The notes beneath the pieces were generated by a model, which saw only the letters and a program-made list of their open reading frames with translations, did not search any database and was not told where the DNA came from. Shown piece by piece: positions 1-10,743 of a stretch of 64,000 bases of DNA. Position 1 is the first letter of the stretch. The number at the start of each line of letters is the position of its first letter. The DNA comes from Antrodiella citrinella (Eukaryota; Basidiomycota; Agaricomycetes; Polyporales; Steccherinaceae), in assembly GCA_004802725.1 (NCBI GenBank), contig SGPM01000016.1, positions 62,001 to 126,000 on the forward strand, read 5' to 3'. A program made the position numbers and the translations under genes.

Positions 1-513
1 GAGGGAAGGTCACTCCATCCCGTAGGCGATAGTCTGTCCACCTTAGACTCTGATGACGAAACAGAGGGGAGTGCGTCTAGGAGAAGACGAGCGTCGTATC
101 TAAAATATCGTATTAGCTTCTGAGACACACCAGGGAAGTATAAAACGAGCTCAGACATTCAATTATTCGACAACAACTCTCGGGTTCGTACGTAGTGTAA
201 TAAGGCAATGATCGTGCTTTTGAAGAGGGGCATACCTATCAACCCAAACACCACTCGCGTCGTTCGCGATACTCTCCCCATCCTCCGTTCTCTGGACATC
301 CTCCGGTAAATTCCATCGTATCAAAGCATCCCCTACGCGTTGAGAACCCGAGGGCAATACTTCGACCTCGAGAGACTGCGCGTTACGTAGAGCAGAAGGA
401 CCGGAGACGATATCGGCTTCGTGCGCTTCGATAAACAGGATAGGCGCAGAACGTTGTGTAGGCGGTGGTGGACGATGCGTCTCAGGCAGTTTGCGTTTCC
501 GAGAAGACTGCAT
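1..513 (-). CDS. 5' part of a probable DRY_EERY (SWAP-type) splicing regulator, cut by window edge
   Basis: Only the N-terminal part is present; the gene runs off the left edge. The ATG is at 513-511, since the same frame meets a stop upstream with no earlier ATG. Exon 1 spans 513-236, an intron 235-100 (GTATGC...TAG), and exon 2 runs 99-1. Across the junction the frame reads GVWVDRYDARLLLDALP. A WVDRYD/IDRYD motif followed by a hydrophobic stretch is the hallmark of the DRY_EERY domain found at the N terminus of SWAP and CLASRP-like regulators of alternative splicing. A basic RKRK patch lies near the start. The assignment rests mainly on that one motif, and the EERY half is outside the window, so it is tentative. 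A RAD17-like WVDKY motif was considered, but the residues after the splice do not fit. Confidence 0.4.
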
Positions 514-716
514 TCGTGGCAAATTGTGCGTTGTGGAAGGAAAGGGCTTCAGAGATTCAAAGAGAACACTGTCAGTAGACCGCGGGTTCTCAGGAAGCGA
601 TTAGATTAGATCTAGGTACCATACCGAAATTAACGTTCAGAGTGATTTCGCCATTCGCACAGGTTCCGACGGAAGGAGAGAACACGTATCCCGCTTTAAA
701 TTTGCCTCTCACCATC

Positions 717-2068
717 ATGGCCGAAGCAGAACTTGCTGTACCCCCCACCGACGAGCGGACGCCGCTGCTCGTCCAGAACGACGTCGAGAACCCGGCGGCA
801 GCTATCGATGACGATACCCCACCAGACGTTCAGAAGAAGGCGACTTGGTGGACAACAGCCTGCTACACACTGCTTGGTGTCCTCGGAGTGGTATTTGCTG
901 TCATATTTATCAAGGGATTCATTGACGCAGACGATGTTGAGGTGAGTGCAGCTAGTAATCTTGTCGTGACCAAGGGATAAGAGACGTGCTGCGCTGCGGT
1001 AGTTCGATTTGGGGAAGGCATTGAAGAGCGCGTTAGGAGGCGGTCTGAGCGGGGCAGCAGGTAAGTTTGTTCTCGTTTTGCCTTGCTCGCAGTCATTCAT
1101 GTTCTTCTGGCACCTAGCAATGGTGCTGCAGGTCCTGACACTTATGCCAATTCGGACGGTCATGAACTATCAATACCGATACGGTACTAGCACGATGGCG
1201 GCTACGCGTACCCTGTACGCAGACGGCGGATGGACTCGCTACTACCAAGGTCTAGCAGCAGCTCTCATTCAAGGACCCGTATCTCGCTTTGGCGACACCG
1301 CTGCGAATGCAGGTATCCTGGCTCTGTTGCAGTCCAATTCGTACATGAAGAACCTGCCCAGTTTGATCAAGACCATCTTCGCGTCCCTCGCTGCTGCAGC
1401 GTTCCGTATGATTCTGACACCTATCGATACCGTGAAGACTACCATGCAGACGGACGGAAAGGCTGGTTTGGTGATCTTGAGGTCAAGGGTACGTCAGCTC
1501 AGCAGCTTTGGTATCAGGAATCAAGTTTGGCTAATGTATATTTACCATCAGATCAAGACTTATGGTATTGGTAGTCTTTGGTGGGGTGCTATTGCGACTG
1601 CTGCCGCCACATTCGTTGGGCATTACCCTGTAAGCACATATATCTTCTGCTGATCATAGTGCTGATAACTGACTCCGTCACAGTGGTTTGGCACGTACAA
1701 CTACCTAGATGCCAACCTGCCTCTTCCCTCAAATTTGGGAGAGAAGCTTTTGCGACAGGCCTTCATCGGTTTTTGTGCATCTGTCATCTCCGACACTGTT
1801 TCTAACTCCCTGCGCGTCATCAAGACTTACCGTCAAGTCCATCAATCTCGTGTCGGATACTTTGAGGCTGCTGAAGCTGTTATTGCTACGGATGGATTGA
1901 GAGGGTTGTTTGGCCGTGGTTTGAAGACGCGTATTATCGCGAATGGTCTGCAGGGACTGATGTTCTCCATTCTGTGGAAACTTTTCCTGGACATGTGAGT
2001 CTCAATCCTCGGCTTAGACGTGCACATAAGCTGACCGACCACACAGCTGGAATGACCATACTAAATAG
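717..2068 (+). CDS. mitochondrial-carrier-fold membrane protein with N-terminal dileucine motif and extra membrane helix
   Basis: Six exons (717-941, 1003-1060, 1118-1488, 1552-1629, 1684-1994, 2047-2068) give 354 residues. The last four fifths resembles the three-fold mitochondrial carrier (SLC25) fold. The middle repeat has a canonical signature, PIDTVKTTMQ (Px[DE]xx[KR]). The first repeat (MPIRTVMNY) and the third (SDTVSNSLRVIKT) are degenerate. Ahead of the carrier part there is a short acidic N terminus with ERTPLL at residues 13-18, which fits the [DE]xxxL[LI] vacuolar/endosomal sorting signal, and then a predicted helix at about residues 44-67. Neither is usual for a mitochondrial carrier. 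Substrate is unknown. I infer that it may sit in a non-mitochondrial membrane. The start is the first ATG ahead of this N terminus. Confidence 0.75.
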
Positions 2069-2143
2069 ACTGACAGTGACGATGTACATCAAATCTTAGC
2101 TTTAGAATCTACATGGGATCATTTCTTGGATCTATATGCTGCT

Positions 2144-2653
2144 TTATACCTTCCTGTTCATCAACGCTTGCACTGTTGCTCTCTGCTGCACCCAATCGTC
2201 CCAACACATTGCGTACCTCGTCGTCTCCCACTTCCCCGGCTTATTCACCACCCTCGTATACTTCTGCACCATCTCATGTGTGAACCCCAGCCCTTCCGCC
2301 TTCTTCAGGCTCGCCTTGTTCTCAATGTTCGACTGGTACTGTACCCTGCGTAAGCCCAAGCCTCCTTGAGCGCGTGAGTCGAGACACCAGGTGAGAAGGA
2401 GCCCCATCGCATTCGTCGTGACATGCGTGCGCTGGAACGCGGGTAGGGTGAGGAGCCACCCCAGCTCTGTCGTCAGGTATTCTGGCGAGGTGTCCAGGAG
2501 CGCGATGAGACCTGCGAGCGGTGCGCTGGGCTGGGTCTTATCGAGGAATTGTAATGTCATAGATGCTCATACGATGAAAGGCGTCAGCTTCACTCTGTCG
2601 TTCTCCAACTCCTTCACGGGAAAGCAAAAGTTGACATCGTAAACTTCGGTCAT
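2144..2653 (-). pseudogene. internally deleted GNAT-family N-acetyltransferase
   Basis: The ATG at 2653-2651 opens a frame (MTEVYDVNFCFPVKELENDR) that stops after about 28 codons. About 20 nt downstream a second frame begins (FLDKTQPSAPLAGLIALL) and runs to 2144. It contains the strongly family-typical PAFQRTHVTTNAMGLLL and GGLGLRRVQYQ segments of fungal GCN5-related acetyltransferases. From family knowledge, roughly 60 residues normally separate the two parts. Here there is no room for them and no usable intron. The simplest reading is a gene that lost its central exon sequence. It lies tail-to-tail with the carrier gene. Confidence 0.6.
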
Positions 2654-2898
2654 CGTCAGCTTCAACTGAAGTTGCAAATGACTAGTACGATAGGATGGTT
2701 GATAATAGAGGACATTGATAACCGTCCCGGTTCTCCCGAAACGCCACAACGCGCATCAATTCCATTTTTGGAGGAGCACCGACGTTGGCGTCTTACCCGG
2801 TTTCCCGCTCTTCGCTTCCTCTTTAACCATTTTACAGGCGTTTCACTCGCGTCAGTGCCTCATACGTAGGACCTTGGCGGATGCAATCTTGAGACACT

Positions 2899-4945
2899 AT
2901 GGGCGAGCACGTTGAAGTACATGACGAGAAGCGGTACAAACGTCGTTTACGAGGATGGTTGAGCTACAGCTTCGCCAGGTGAGTCTGGCTCATCTTCGTC
3001 AAGGAGCTCGCGGTTAACAGACGTGATTTAGTGAAGTCTTTGCCATCGCTTCCTTGACACTCTTCATGCCCATATGTCTCGAGCAGTTCGCTAGGTACGT
3101 GGTGCGCACACCCTGTTTGGGCGACTACTCACAGCGCATTTCGTCTCAGGGACAATGGCTATCTTATGCCCGACAAGACGGAATCATGTTTTGTCTCATT
3201 GGATGCGACAGATGGGTTGTCGATGGTCAAAGCTGCTGCTCCGTGTGTGGTGAAATTGGGATGGGCCTGGGTAGACACTGCGAGTTTCAGGTGCGCAAGA
3301 CATGTCGAAATGCGCATTCGGGGGTGCTTACTTACATTCTACGAAAAGCCTCTACGTCAAATCCATTGGTGTTGCTCTGCAAGCACTTGTGGTGATTTCC
3401 ATGGGCGGTATTGCGGATCATCGTACGTTGGCAACTCGCACTTGAAAGCACACATTTGGTTCAACTCCTTGCAGCTCCTCACCGTAAGAAGATTCTTCTT
3501 TATTGCGCATTCTCTGGTGCAGCAGCTACTATTGCGTTCTTGTTCCTACCTTCCACATCACCGGTCTGGCTCCTGTGCATCCCTTTGGCCGTGCTAGCCA
3601 ACATTGGATTCGGAGCGTCAATGGTGGCCACGAATGCCTACTTGCCAATGCTTGCGCAAGAATCAGAAGATGTTCTACGGTGCAAGTACGAGTTGATCCA
3701 ATACACAGAGTCACACCCTGCAGCCTCCCTGCCTCGCCAGCGCAATCACTCATTGGACACGGACGAATCGGAGGACCCACTGCTACCTCCAGTCGCTGGC
3801 AACGAGCAAGTGGACGAGCATTTGGTGTCTTTGAGCACTGCTTACAATGCTACGCTATCAAGAGCTACGTCCAAGATATCCTCATTGGGCATCGCGCTGG
3901 GTTATCTCTCTGGCATTACGCTGCTATTCATCGCGCTCGTTCCGGTCACCAAACTTGGCGGGTCTACTTTCTCTCTGCGTCTCGCTATCGGAATGAGCGG
4001 GGTCTGGTGGGCGCTGTTCACACTTCCCGCAGCTATGTGGCTACCGAGTATCGCTTCCACTCCCAAAGCCCCAACAGCGGCGGGAGAATGGGATGACTCC
4101 GGTTCGCCTGAAGAGGCGGAGAAATGGAGTGCGGGAAGGGAGATTATCAATGCATGGAAACGACTGGGTGCCATGCTTCGATGGCGAGAGATAAAGAAAC
4201 TGCGAGGCACGTTCCAGTACCTCGCTGCATGGTTCTTGCTCTCGGATGGATTCACGACTATCATCTCGACCGCTGTGCTGTTCGGCAAGGTCACTTTGCA
4301 TATGTCACCTTCGTCCTTGACTCTCATCGCTATATTGGCTCCGACTTCCGGTATTCTGGGTTCACTCGTCATGCCAGCTTTGCAAAAGCGGTTTGCATGG
4401 ACGAATGTCCGGGTGCTGGTCACTCTTATTTTGCTAGCCTCCCTGATCCCCGTATACGGATGTATGGGCTTCTTGCCTATATTTCGCAATTCCAAGTTCG
4501 GCGGTCTTACTACACCAAGCGAGATGTATGCTCTCGCCTTTGCCTTTGTAAGTCGTATACTTTCGAGGTTCTGTTTCAGTATTGATGGCGATCCCTTGCA
4601 TGGCAGGGATTTACTTATGGCGCATTCTCCGGTTATTCACGCGCGTTCTACGCCGAGTTGATACCTCCTGGGGAGGAGTCACGATGGTTTAGTCTTTTCG
4701 CGATTACGGATAAGGTATGAAGCACCCTTCCTGCTCCTGTCTTGGGTATAAATCGCTCCGTCCTGCAGACAAGCTCATTCATCGGACCCACGGTTGTCGG
4801 CATTCTCGCCGACGTGACTGGCAATATCCGTTACGGTTTCTTCTTCACTGCGTTCATGATTCTAGCATCAGTACCTTTGTTGTTGGTGATCAATGTCGAC
4901 AAAGGGAGACGGGAGGCAAGAGAGTATGTATATCGCGTGCGATAA
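2899..4945 (+). CDS. ATG22: ATG22-like vacuolar amino-acid effluxer (MFS)
   Basis: Seven exons (2899-2978, 3032-3094, 3150-3290, 3349-3422, 3475-4547, 4607-4714, 4769-4945) join in frame to 571 residues. The N-terminal RGWLSYSFASEVFAIASLTL, PICLEQFARDNG, GWAWVDTASFSLYVKS and VVISMGGIADHPPHRKK segments are characteristic of the Atg22 family of major-facilitator proteins, with about 12 membrane segments. Known members export amino acids from the vacuole after autophagic breakdown. A long hydrophilic cytoplasmic loop of about 50 residues after GFGASMVATNAYLP is Ser/Asp/Glu rich, as in other fungal members. Start: the first ATG preceding the conserved block. Confidence 0.85.
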
Positions 4946-5265
4946 CGGTCGGAGGGTGCGTGATCATGCTGTGGTGCTGTGTATTTTCTAATCTTGCCTT
5001 AGAGGGTTATTCTGTGTCTTGCATTATTCTACAGAGTCTTGTATGTGTGATTACTTCTATCATATGCTATCTTTTGTATTTCGCATTGCTCTCGACGAGC
5101 CCACGAACCACTTGGACACCGGGATCTCTGTACTTGGACGAAGAGCTGACAGTCCGCATCATCTTCCCTCCATAAGTAGTCCTTGATTTCCTGATTGTTC
5201 GACCACCTTTTCCATATATGAAGGGCGTACATGGGTTCGCAACGGACCACGGACCTTTCCTCAAT

Positions 5266-5901
5266 ATGCCTCTTATCTCAGGAGCATCATACATTTTTCA
5301 CAACAAGCTGACTGGCTACGTCGCTGACCTCTCTGCAGGCGACAACACATCTGTCATCCTGTTTGACTTCCACAGCTCCTCAAACCAACGTGTGCGTCTT
5401 GCCTCACGCGTTTTCCGGACATGATATTGACGAGGTTGCTCTTCTTCATTAGTGGACTGCGAAACAAGTCGGTAAATACTGGACGTTTCAGAACGGTGCA
5501 ACAGCTGTCTTTCTGGGCGTCGACAACAGCAACGCGTACGTCGTTGGCACGAAGGACGCTGTAAAGTGGGTCGTCCGAGAGGACACGACGGATCCAGAGT
5601 TTTCGAGGTGAGCATTGGCAGTTCACATATATCTATTTGTGTCTGATGTCTCCAGCAGAATCATCTGTCCCGGCACGAACCTCCATCTCGATGTCAGCCA
5701 GAAGGACGATGCAGTACCGGGTACAGTACGTGATGCATCCCGCAGGTTAGCATTGCTACACTCTCTGACGCCTATTTCAACAGAAAGTCGTGCTCGGGGA
5801 ACGCGTAGCGGAGAGTCAGCAGCGGTGGAGGTTGCAACGAAGTAAATGCGTGACTTCCTTTGTGCTGCATGTTTACTGATCCGTGTCGTGTAGTCTTGTG
5901 A
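5266..5901 (+). CDS. ricin-B-type beta-trefoil lectin, copy A
   Basis: Five exons (5266-5391, 5453-5607, 5659-5725, 5784-5841, 5894-5901) give 137 residues with no signal peptide, as is usual for cytoplasmic fruiting-body lectins. The LSAGDNTSVILFDFHSSSNQRW segment is the first trefoil subdomain, with its Q-x-W-type motif split by intron 1. A second QQRW motif lies near the C terminus. The family is the R-type lectin (ricin B chain fold) seen in mushrooms, whose members bind sugars such as GalNAc-containing glycans; some are defence proteins against nematodes or insects. No catalytic A-chain is present. Exon structure matches the two downstream copies, so the three arose by tandem duplication. 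An in-frame upstream ATG at 5218 exists but adds residues not shared with the other copies. Confidence 0.75.
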
Positions 5902-6144
5902 TAGGACGTACTTGTCACCGGAAGATGTCCCTATGGATTCTACTGTCAATATACAGTCATCATGCAAGTCGACGAGAGGCCAAAGGGGAGCTCTCTCACG
6001 CGGTGGACATTCTTCTCCGCAACCGGTATACCGTGAAGCTGTTCCCTTCCATGCATGCTGTCAAACGTATAAGGTCATTCACTTCACTGACATAAACAAG
6101 CGCTCTACAGCGTGCAAGCACCATTCTAGAAACACAGCCAAGGG

Positions 6145-6150
6145 TATAAA
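6145..6150 (+). promoter_or_regulatory. TATA box of lectin copy B
   Basis: TATAAA lies 50 bp ahead of the ATG of copy B. Copy C has a similarly placed element, so each copy seems to carry its own core promoter. Confidence 0.5.
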
Positions 6151-6194
6151 GCACGGAGAGTTGCCTCCATCACAAGGCAATCCGTCGACTCGCC

Positions 6195-6902
6195 ATGTCA
6201 GGACCTACGGATGGACACAAGTACAGGCTCATCAACATCGCAAACGGGACCGCTTTAGGTCTCGGCGAGGACCACCATTGCGCCGTTGCACGCGAACGGG
6301 ACGACGACGACAACAGCCAGATCGTACGCAGTGTCCACTCAAGCCTGTCTTTAGATGCTTAAAACTTACCTGTGTTTTTAATATTTGACAGTGGACGTTT
6401 CAAATTGACAACGAAGGCCGGTGGAAGATCCAAAATTCAAACAGCCACTACCTGACGTTGCACGAGGACGTGGACCCTGAGCACCCGAAGAGCAGCTGGA
6501 TTGCTACTTCAAAGAACCCTATGCCGTCTGGCTGGAACGTTGAGGCGGACAGGGATCCGAAGGATGCCTTCAGGTAAGCAATCAACTTTTGATACGGCCG
6601 TGGCGAATTACTGACAAAAATGTGCATGGTTAGGATTTACTATGGAGACTCGTCGTGGCTAGTGCAGCAGCCGATCAAGACGCCTGCTGAATGGACGGTA
6701 CGTGTTGTGCATCATGGGCTGTCGCTTTTTTACTATTGTTCTTACTGGTGACGCGTTCCAATGTAGCATGCTTTGCTCTGCAATAACGCAGGAGATCATC
6801 AATTAAACCTGGATCGCTGTTGGCACTTCGTGGAAGGTACGTAGTGCCAGTGGTGCAACTCCCGCATGCTTTGGAACTCACCCCATGAATCTAGTCCGGT
6901 GA
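6195..6902 (+). CDS. ricin-B-type beta-trefoil lectin-like protein, copy B (divergent)
   Basis: Five exons (6195-6323, 6392-6573, 6634-6697, 6767-6836, 6895-6902) give 150 residues, no signal peptide. It opens with GHKYRLINIANGTALGL, the beta-trefoil start, and splices into a WTFQID motif at the same place as copies A and C. The acidic stretch ARERDDDDNSQIW replaces the usual GGDN loop, and the C-terminal Q-x-W motif is replaced by a DRCWHF variant. Sugar specificity has therefore probably changed or been lost. It is the most divergent of the three tandem copies. Confidence 0.65.
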
Positions 6903-7567
6903 AGCAATATTTGCTCAGTGTAGCACAAAGGAATATATCATCTAATGCTCCCAGCATCGTGGTCCCCCGTTCTAACTCCATGTACAAAGCTAAGATGAAC
7001 ATCGGGCTCGGTCTCGGTATTCGAATCATCCATTCATCTCCATTATCTTCAGAAGACCAAGATCCGAGAATACTTTGTTCGTGTCTCATACAGAGTAAAC
7101 AATGCATCCGATACATGCATCCATCATCATCCCAAGGCCATAATGACATTCTTGGTGCAGCATGGCTCGCTCTAGACATGCGCCCCCCGCATCTTTCCAC
7201 CATCGATTGATGTTCCTTGGTGCTTCGCGCGCGCATCGTCCTTGCTGAGGAGTGTCTTAGTATGACGACATCGTTACCCATAGGACACGTTAGGTCGCAC
7301 GTTCTTTGTCCTACAGTCTACTGGTGCAGACTACATAACAATGTTTGACATTGATAGTCACGCCTACGAAAACACAGCACTAGACGAGAAGACCCTACCC
7401 TATAAGACCAACTTGGTCTTTTGCGCCCAGGAGGTCTTCGAATTTCAAATCTTCGTTTCATCATCCGGGGAAGTTGTGCTGGACAATGAATAGGGGGGAT
7501 GGATGGTGTCGGGACTCGGCATATGTACATCATCATGACTCAAGAGCAATTGAGCGAAGCGGATACA
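6903..7567. other. intergenic, lectin B to lectin C
   Basis: About 660 bp without a supportable gene. It holds the 3' end of copy B and the upstream region of copy C. Open frames on both strands here lack splice or family support. Confidence 0.5.
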
Positions 7568-7575
7568 TATATAAA
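7568..7575 (+). promoter_or_regulatory. TATA box of lectin copy C
   Basis: TATATAAA lies 55 bp upstream of the ATG at 7623, the same spacing as in copy B. Confidence 0.5.
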
Positions 7576-7622
7576 CCACTGAACAGTGCTTACCCTGATC
7601 TCATCCATCCATCATCTCAATC

Positions 7623-8241
7623 ATGGTCAACGTTACCTCAGGTGCTGTTTACAAGCTCATCAACGCCCAGGCGGGCAACGCGCTCGACCTCTCGGGCGGC
7701 GACAACGAGTCTATCATCGGATACGACTGGCACGGCGGTGATAACCAGAAGGTACGCACCACCCTTCCAGTCCAGCTTCGTGCATGACAAGTGGCACATC
7801 GTACGGGGAACATTCGAGCTGACTTGGATGTTGCAGTGGCGCATTAGTGACAATGGCAACAACGAGTGGGTCTTCCAGAACGTCGGTACCGGCAAGTGGC
7901 TCTTCATCGACGGCTACGCCCAAGACGGCACTCCCGTCATCGCATCCGAGTACAACAAGACCGGCTTCAACATCTGGGAAGATGAGGAGGATAACTCCGT
8001 CTACAGGTCGGTTTGCGATCACGCCCGATCGGCGGCTTGCTGACATGCGTGCAGGATCTTCGTCCCCAACACCCGCCTCAACTTTGACTTGAGCGACCAC
8101 GGTAACCCTACGCCCGGAACGGTATGTCTTGTGTGGTGTCGAGTGGTTTGACTGTTGCTGATCCAAGGTGCGCTGTAGAAAATTACTTTGTGGGGCAAAT
8201 GGGAGGGCAGGAACCAGTGCTGGCGCTTTGAGCAAGCTTGA
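7623..8241 (+). CDS. ricin-B-type beta-trefoil lectin, copy C (most canonical)
   Basis: Four exons (7623-7751, 7837-8006, 8055-8121, 8179-8241) give 142 residues without a signal peptide. LDLSGGDNESIIGYDWHGG followed by NQKW is the textbook first subdomain of fungal R-type lectins such as the Clitocybe and Macrolepiota family, and NQCWRF closes the fold. The GGDN aspartate/asparagine loop and the Q-x-W motifs are intact, so sugar binding is likely. Intron positions after NQK, after the second subdomain (tail-end AG|R) and after PTPGT coincide with copy A. No enzyme or pore-forming domain is attached. Confidence 0.85.
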
Positions 8242-8653
8242 GGTGAGGTACGCATCGAATACGCAGCTTGCTCGTGGACTCTGACAATCTTTTGACACTC
8301 TCAGAATGAATCAACAACAAAGAAGGTCCAGGTATTCACCTGTGTACATTACTAACTTGTTACCGGATGTAAAACAATGTAGGAATCTTGCTCCTGAACT
8401 CGAGTGAGCCCCTGGCTTGAGAACATAATTCGATCGACACGTAAACACGCGAGACATTAATGAGATTTCTGTCGTGAATGTCCTCACGTCTGGGCTCTCC
8501 TTCAAGCCTCTCGGTCAATATAATTTCAAGCAATGTGTTCAGCAAATTATAACAAGAAGGTAACATTACGCGACACGGCATACCACGGGAAGATACAGTC
8601 GGGTATTATAGAAGCAATACAAGTGGCAATTTGAGGATCTGATATAGTCGGCT
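8242..8653. other. convergent intergenic region
   Basis: Lies between the 3' ends of lectin C (+) and the SUMO gene (-). Only untranslated sequence is expected, and I see no gene in it. Confidence 0.5.
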
Positions 8654-9229
8654 TCAGAATACAGGGCGTACACCGCCGCCAACCTATGAATCAGACAGTC
8701 AGTCGCTACTCAAGCAGCAGATCGTCGGATCATTAAGCACCTGCTCCAGATTTGCGTCTATGACGTCGTCTTCATCCAGTTCCAACTATGAACGCGTCCG
8801 TGGCACTGAGCCAAATATTCGTTGATGAAACACGAACGATACGTACACTTCCGATAATATCAGTTGCCTGTATACGCTGACCTCGAAGAGTAAACTTCAG
8901 AGTTTCTAGAAGAACAAAATGAGGGATATAGACAAATCTAGACCAAAAAACCGGAACGCACTTGGTTCTTTCTGAAACCGTTTCTTCAAACGCGTACAAC
9001 TCCGTTAGCGACGCGTCGAACCTTCACGATACAATGCGTACACACCTCCGCTGCTGCAAACACCTTCTTAAAGTCTGCAGTTGGTCTGACCTTCATCGCA
9101 CAACCTATAAACACGAGCACATTCAGCGACCCAATCGAGAGGGGCGTAAATGAGTCAAGACTGACTTTGACCCTCGAACACGACAGTGATGTTCAACTTT
9201 GGCTTGACATCTTCTTCGTCTGCGGACAT
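8654..9229 (-). CDS. SMT3: SUMO (small ubiquitin-like modifier)
   Basis: Six short exons (9229-9172, 9104-9046, 8983-8962, 8905-8847, 8785-8741, 8683-8654) give 90 residues. Exon 3 is only 22 nt. The protein reads EDVKPKLNITVVFEG at the start, then the ubiquitin-fold core including VRPTADFKKVFAAAEKRF and FTLRGQRIQATDIIG, then DEDDVIDANLEQ and a Gly-Gly. A short C-terminal tail after the Gly-Gly (VRPVF) must be removed by a SUMO protease before conjugation. A VKPK consensus (psi-K-x-E/P-like) near the N terminus could serve poly-SUMO chains. It is covalently attached to lysines of nuclear proteins through the E1 Aos1-Uba2 and E2 Ubc9 pathway. It is divergent from the ORF at 9479, with a short shared promoter region. 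Confidence 0.9.
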
Positions 9230-9478
9230 GGTCGAGAGAAAGATGTGATGAAGTGGATATAGAAATGTGGGCAAGTGAGTCCGTGTGCTTTCAGCGTGGC
9301 GGAGAACGACCAGGACGTGAGGGTGACGTGACCAAGTCGCGACTTTGTGACAATCACGTATTCGTGACTGGAAAACACCCGTGACACGTGACGGTAGGCC
9401 CTCCGAGTCAAGCTAGTCAAGTCTTATCCTCGTCGTTCGTCGCAGCGTTCATGCTGTTCAAGACGTATTGCCAATGCC

Positions 9479-9757
9479 ATGAAATCTCTCATCGCTACAC
9501 CTACTGCAGCCTCCCATGATTCCTTCGATGATTCTAACGACATTACGGACACAGTCCGACATCTGAAGAGCCGTTGCCGTCCAACTCTGGACGATCATCC
9601 AGCTAATCAGCTCACCTATTTCGCCCTTGTTTTCAGATGTCTTGCATTACAAATTGGCAGGGATTGGCAGGGCTTTGAGTGTACAGCGATTTTTGGAAAG
9701 AAGCTGCGAGCGGGACGAAATGACCGGGAGGTGTTGAGAGATCGTAGGACGACCTAG
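9479..9757 (+). CDS. small hypothetical ORF divergent from SUMO
   Basis: An ATG-initiated 92-codon frame, 250 bp from and divergent to the SUMO start. The first 50 codons (Asp/Ser/Thr-rich) look weakly coding. No family is recognised, and a splice acceptor (TTTTCAG) lies inside it, so the true model may differ. It may not be a gene. Confidence 0.2.
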   Translation: MKSLIATPTAASHDSFDDSNDITDTVRHLKSRCRPTLDDHPANQLTYFALVFRCLALQIGRDWQGFECTAIFGKKLRAGRNDREVLRDRRTT

Positions 9758-10666
9758 GCGAAGGTAAGTATGACGGCCTCCACATTACCTATTCTTCCTC
9801 ATTCTCATCTCTTGTCAGGGCCAGTCCATGTTATTGTATCTGTGACCAATGGAATATTTCTCCTTGGCGTCATTACAACCATGCTCAATCAATATTAGTC
9901 AGTTACAGGAGGCCGACAAGTCCAGTCCTCGCGCTGACGAATACAGATCTCAACATGCTGTCAGAGGTCACATTCTTTGGCTGTGAGGTCCTCTTCTGAA
10001 TTATCTGTTCGTCACCTCTGCCTCAAGGCCTTCGATCGGATTCACCAAGGATCATCATGTGTCGACATGTCGTTCATGTCCGTCAACTTCGAGATCCACC
10101 TGTGCAGAATGGTCTTCTGGTGGTTGACCGAGTTGTCCGCTACTGCGTTTGTACAAGAAAAGCTGTATTCCCGTGGTCGATCTCACGAAAACAATACCGG
10201 GTTTTAAGATCTGCGCCGATGAGCAAACACAGGTCCCGAGATTCATGTAAGTCGCGATCAAACCCAGTGAGAAGGCGTGTTCATGGCTGGAATAGATGAA
10301 TGTGTGGCTTATTACTGGTCTCATTTAGCCAACAGTCCTCTAGATCATGGTACAAATTGACGTGGAACTTGAACGCTCAAAGTCCATCTACATGATTCAC
10401 GTATGACCACAACGCGTACGCTGTAAGTACAGCCACTCCAGGGTGAACATCGAAGGCGAGAGATCTCACTTCTCCGCTTCTCAGGCTGTCCGGGCAAACA
10501 GCGGTGACTGTGATTTTGCAGTATGGCAAGCGCTGAAACTTATCGACCTCCTCAGGAAGTCGTCAACCCTTGATACCTTACGGATACCGACTTAACCTCG
10601 CCTATGTTGCCTCTCTGTTGCATTCAAACCTTAGCTGTGCCTGCGCACATGCGTCAGGGCTGATGC
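9758..10666. other. gene-poor interval upstream of isochorismatase copy 1
   Basis: About 900 bp. Several short frames exist on both strands, none with convincing splice structure or family similarity. Nothing else supportable. Confidence 0.4.
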
Positions 10667-10672
10667 TATAAA
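10667..10672 (+). promoter_or_regulatory. TATA box, isochorismatase copy 1
   Basis: TATAAA sits 77 bp before the ATG within GCTATAAAGG(T/C)GGTCCGTCG, a motif repeated almost exactly ahead of copy 2. Confidence 0.6.
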
Positions 10673-10743
10673 GGTGGTCCGTCGAGTATGTGTACCCTAC
10701 ATCTCCATCGAGCACTCAAAGTTCTACCATTGGCACACTCGCA

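Noticed and set aside
1..513. RAD17/RFC-like checkpoint loader from the WVDRY motif
   Set aside because: After splicing the motif continues YDARLLLDALP, which suits DRY_EERY better than the RAD17 continuation.
5266..8241. Ricin-like ribosome-inactivating toxin
   Set aside because: Only the beta-trefoil sugar-binding fold is present; there is no A-chain N-glycosidase domain in any of the three genes.
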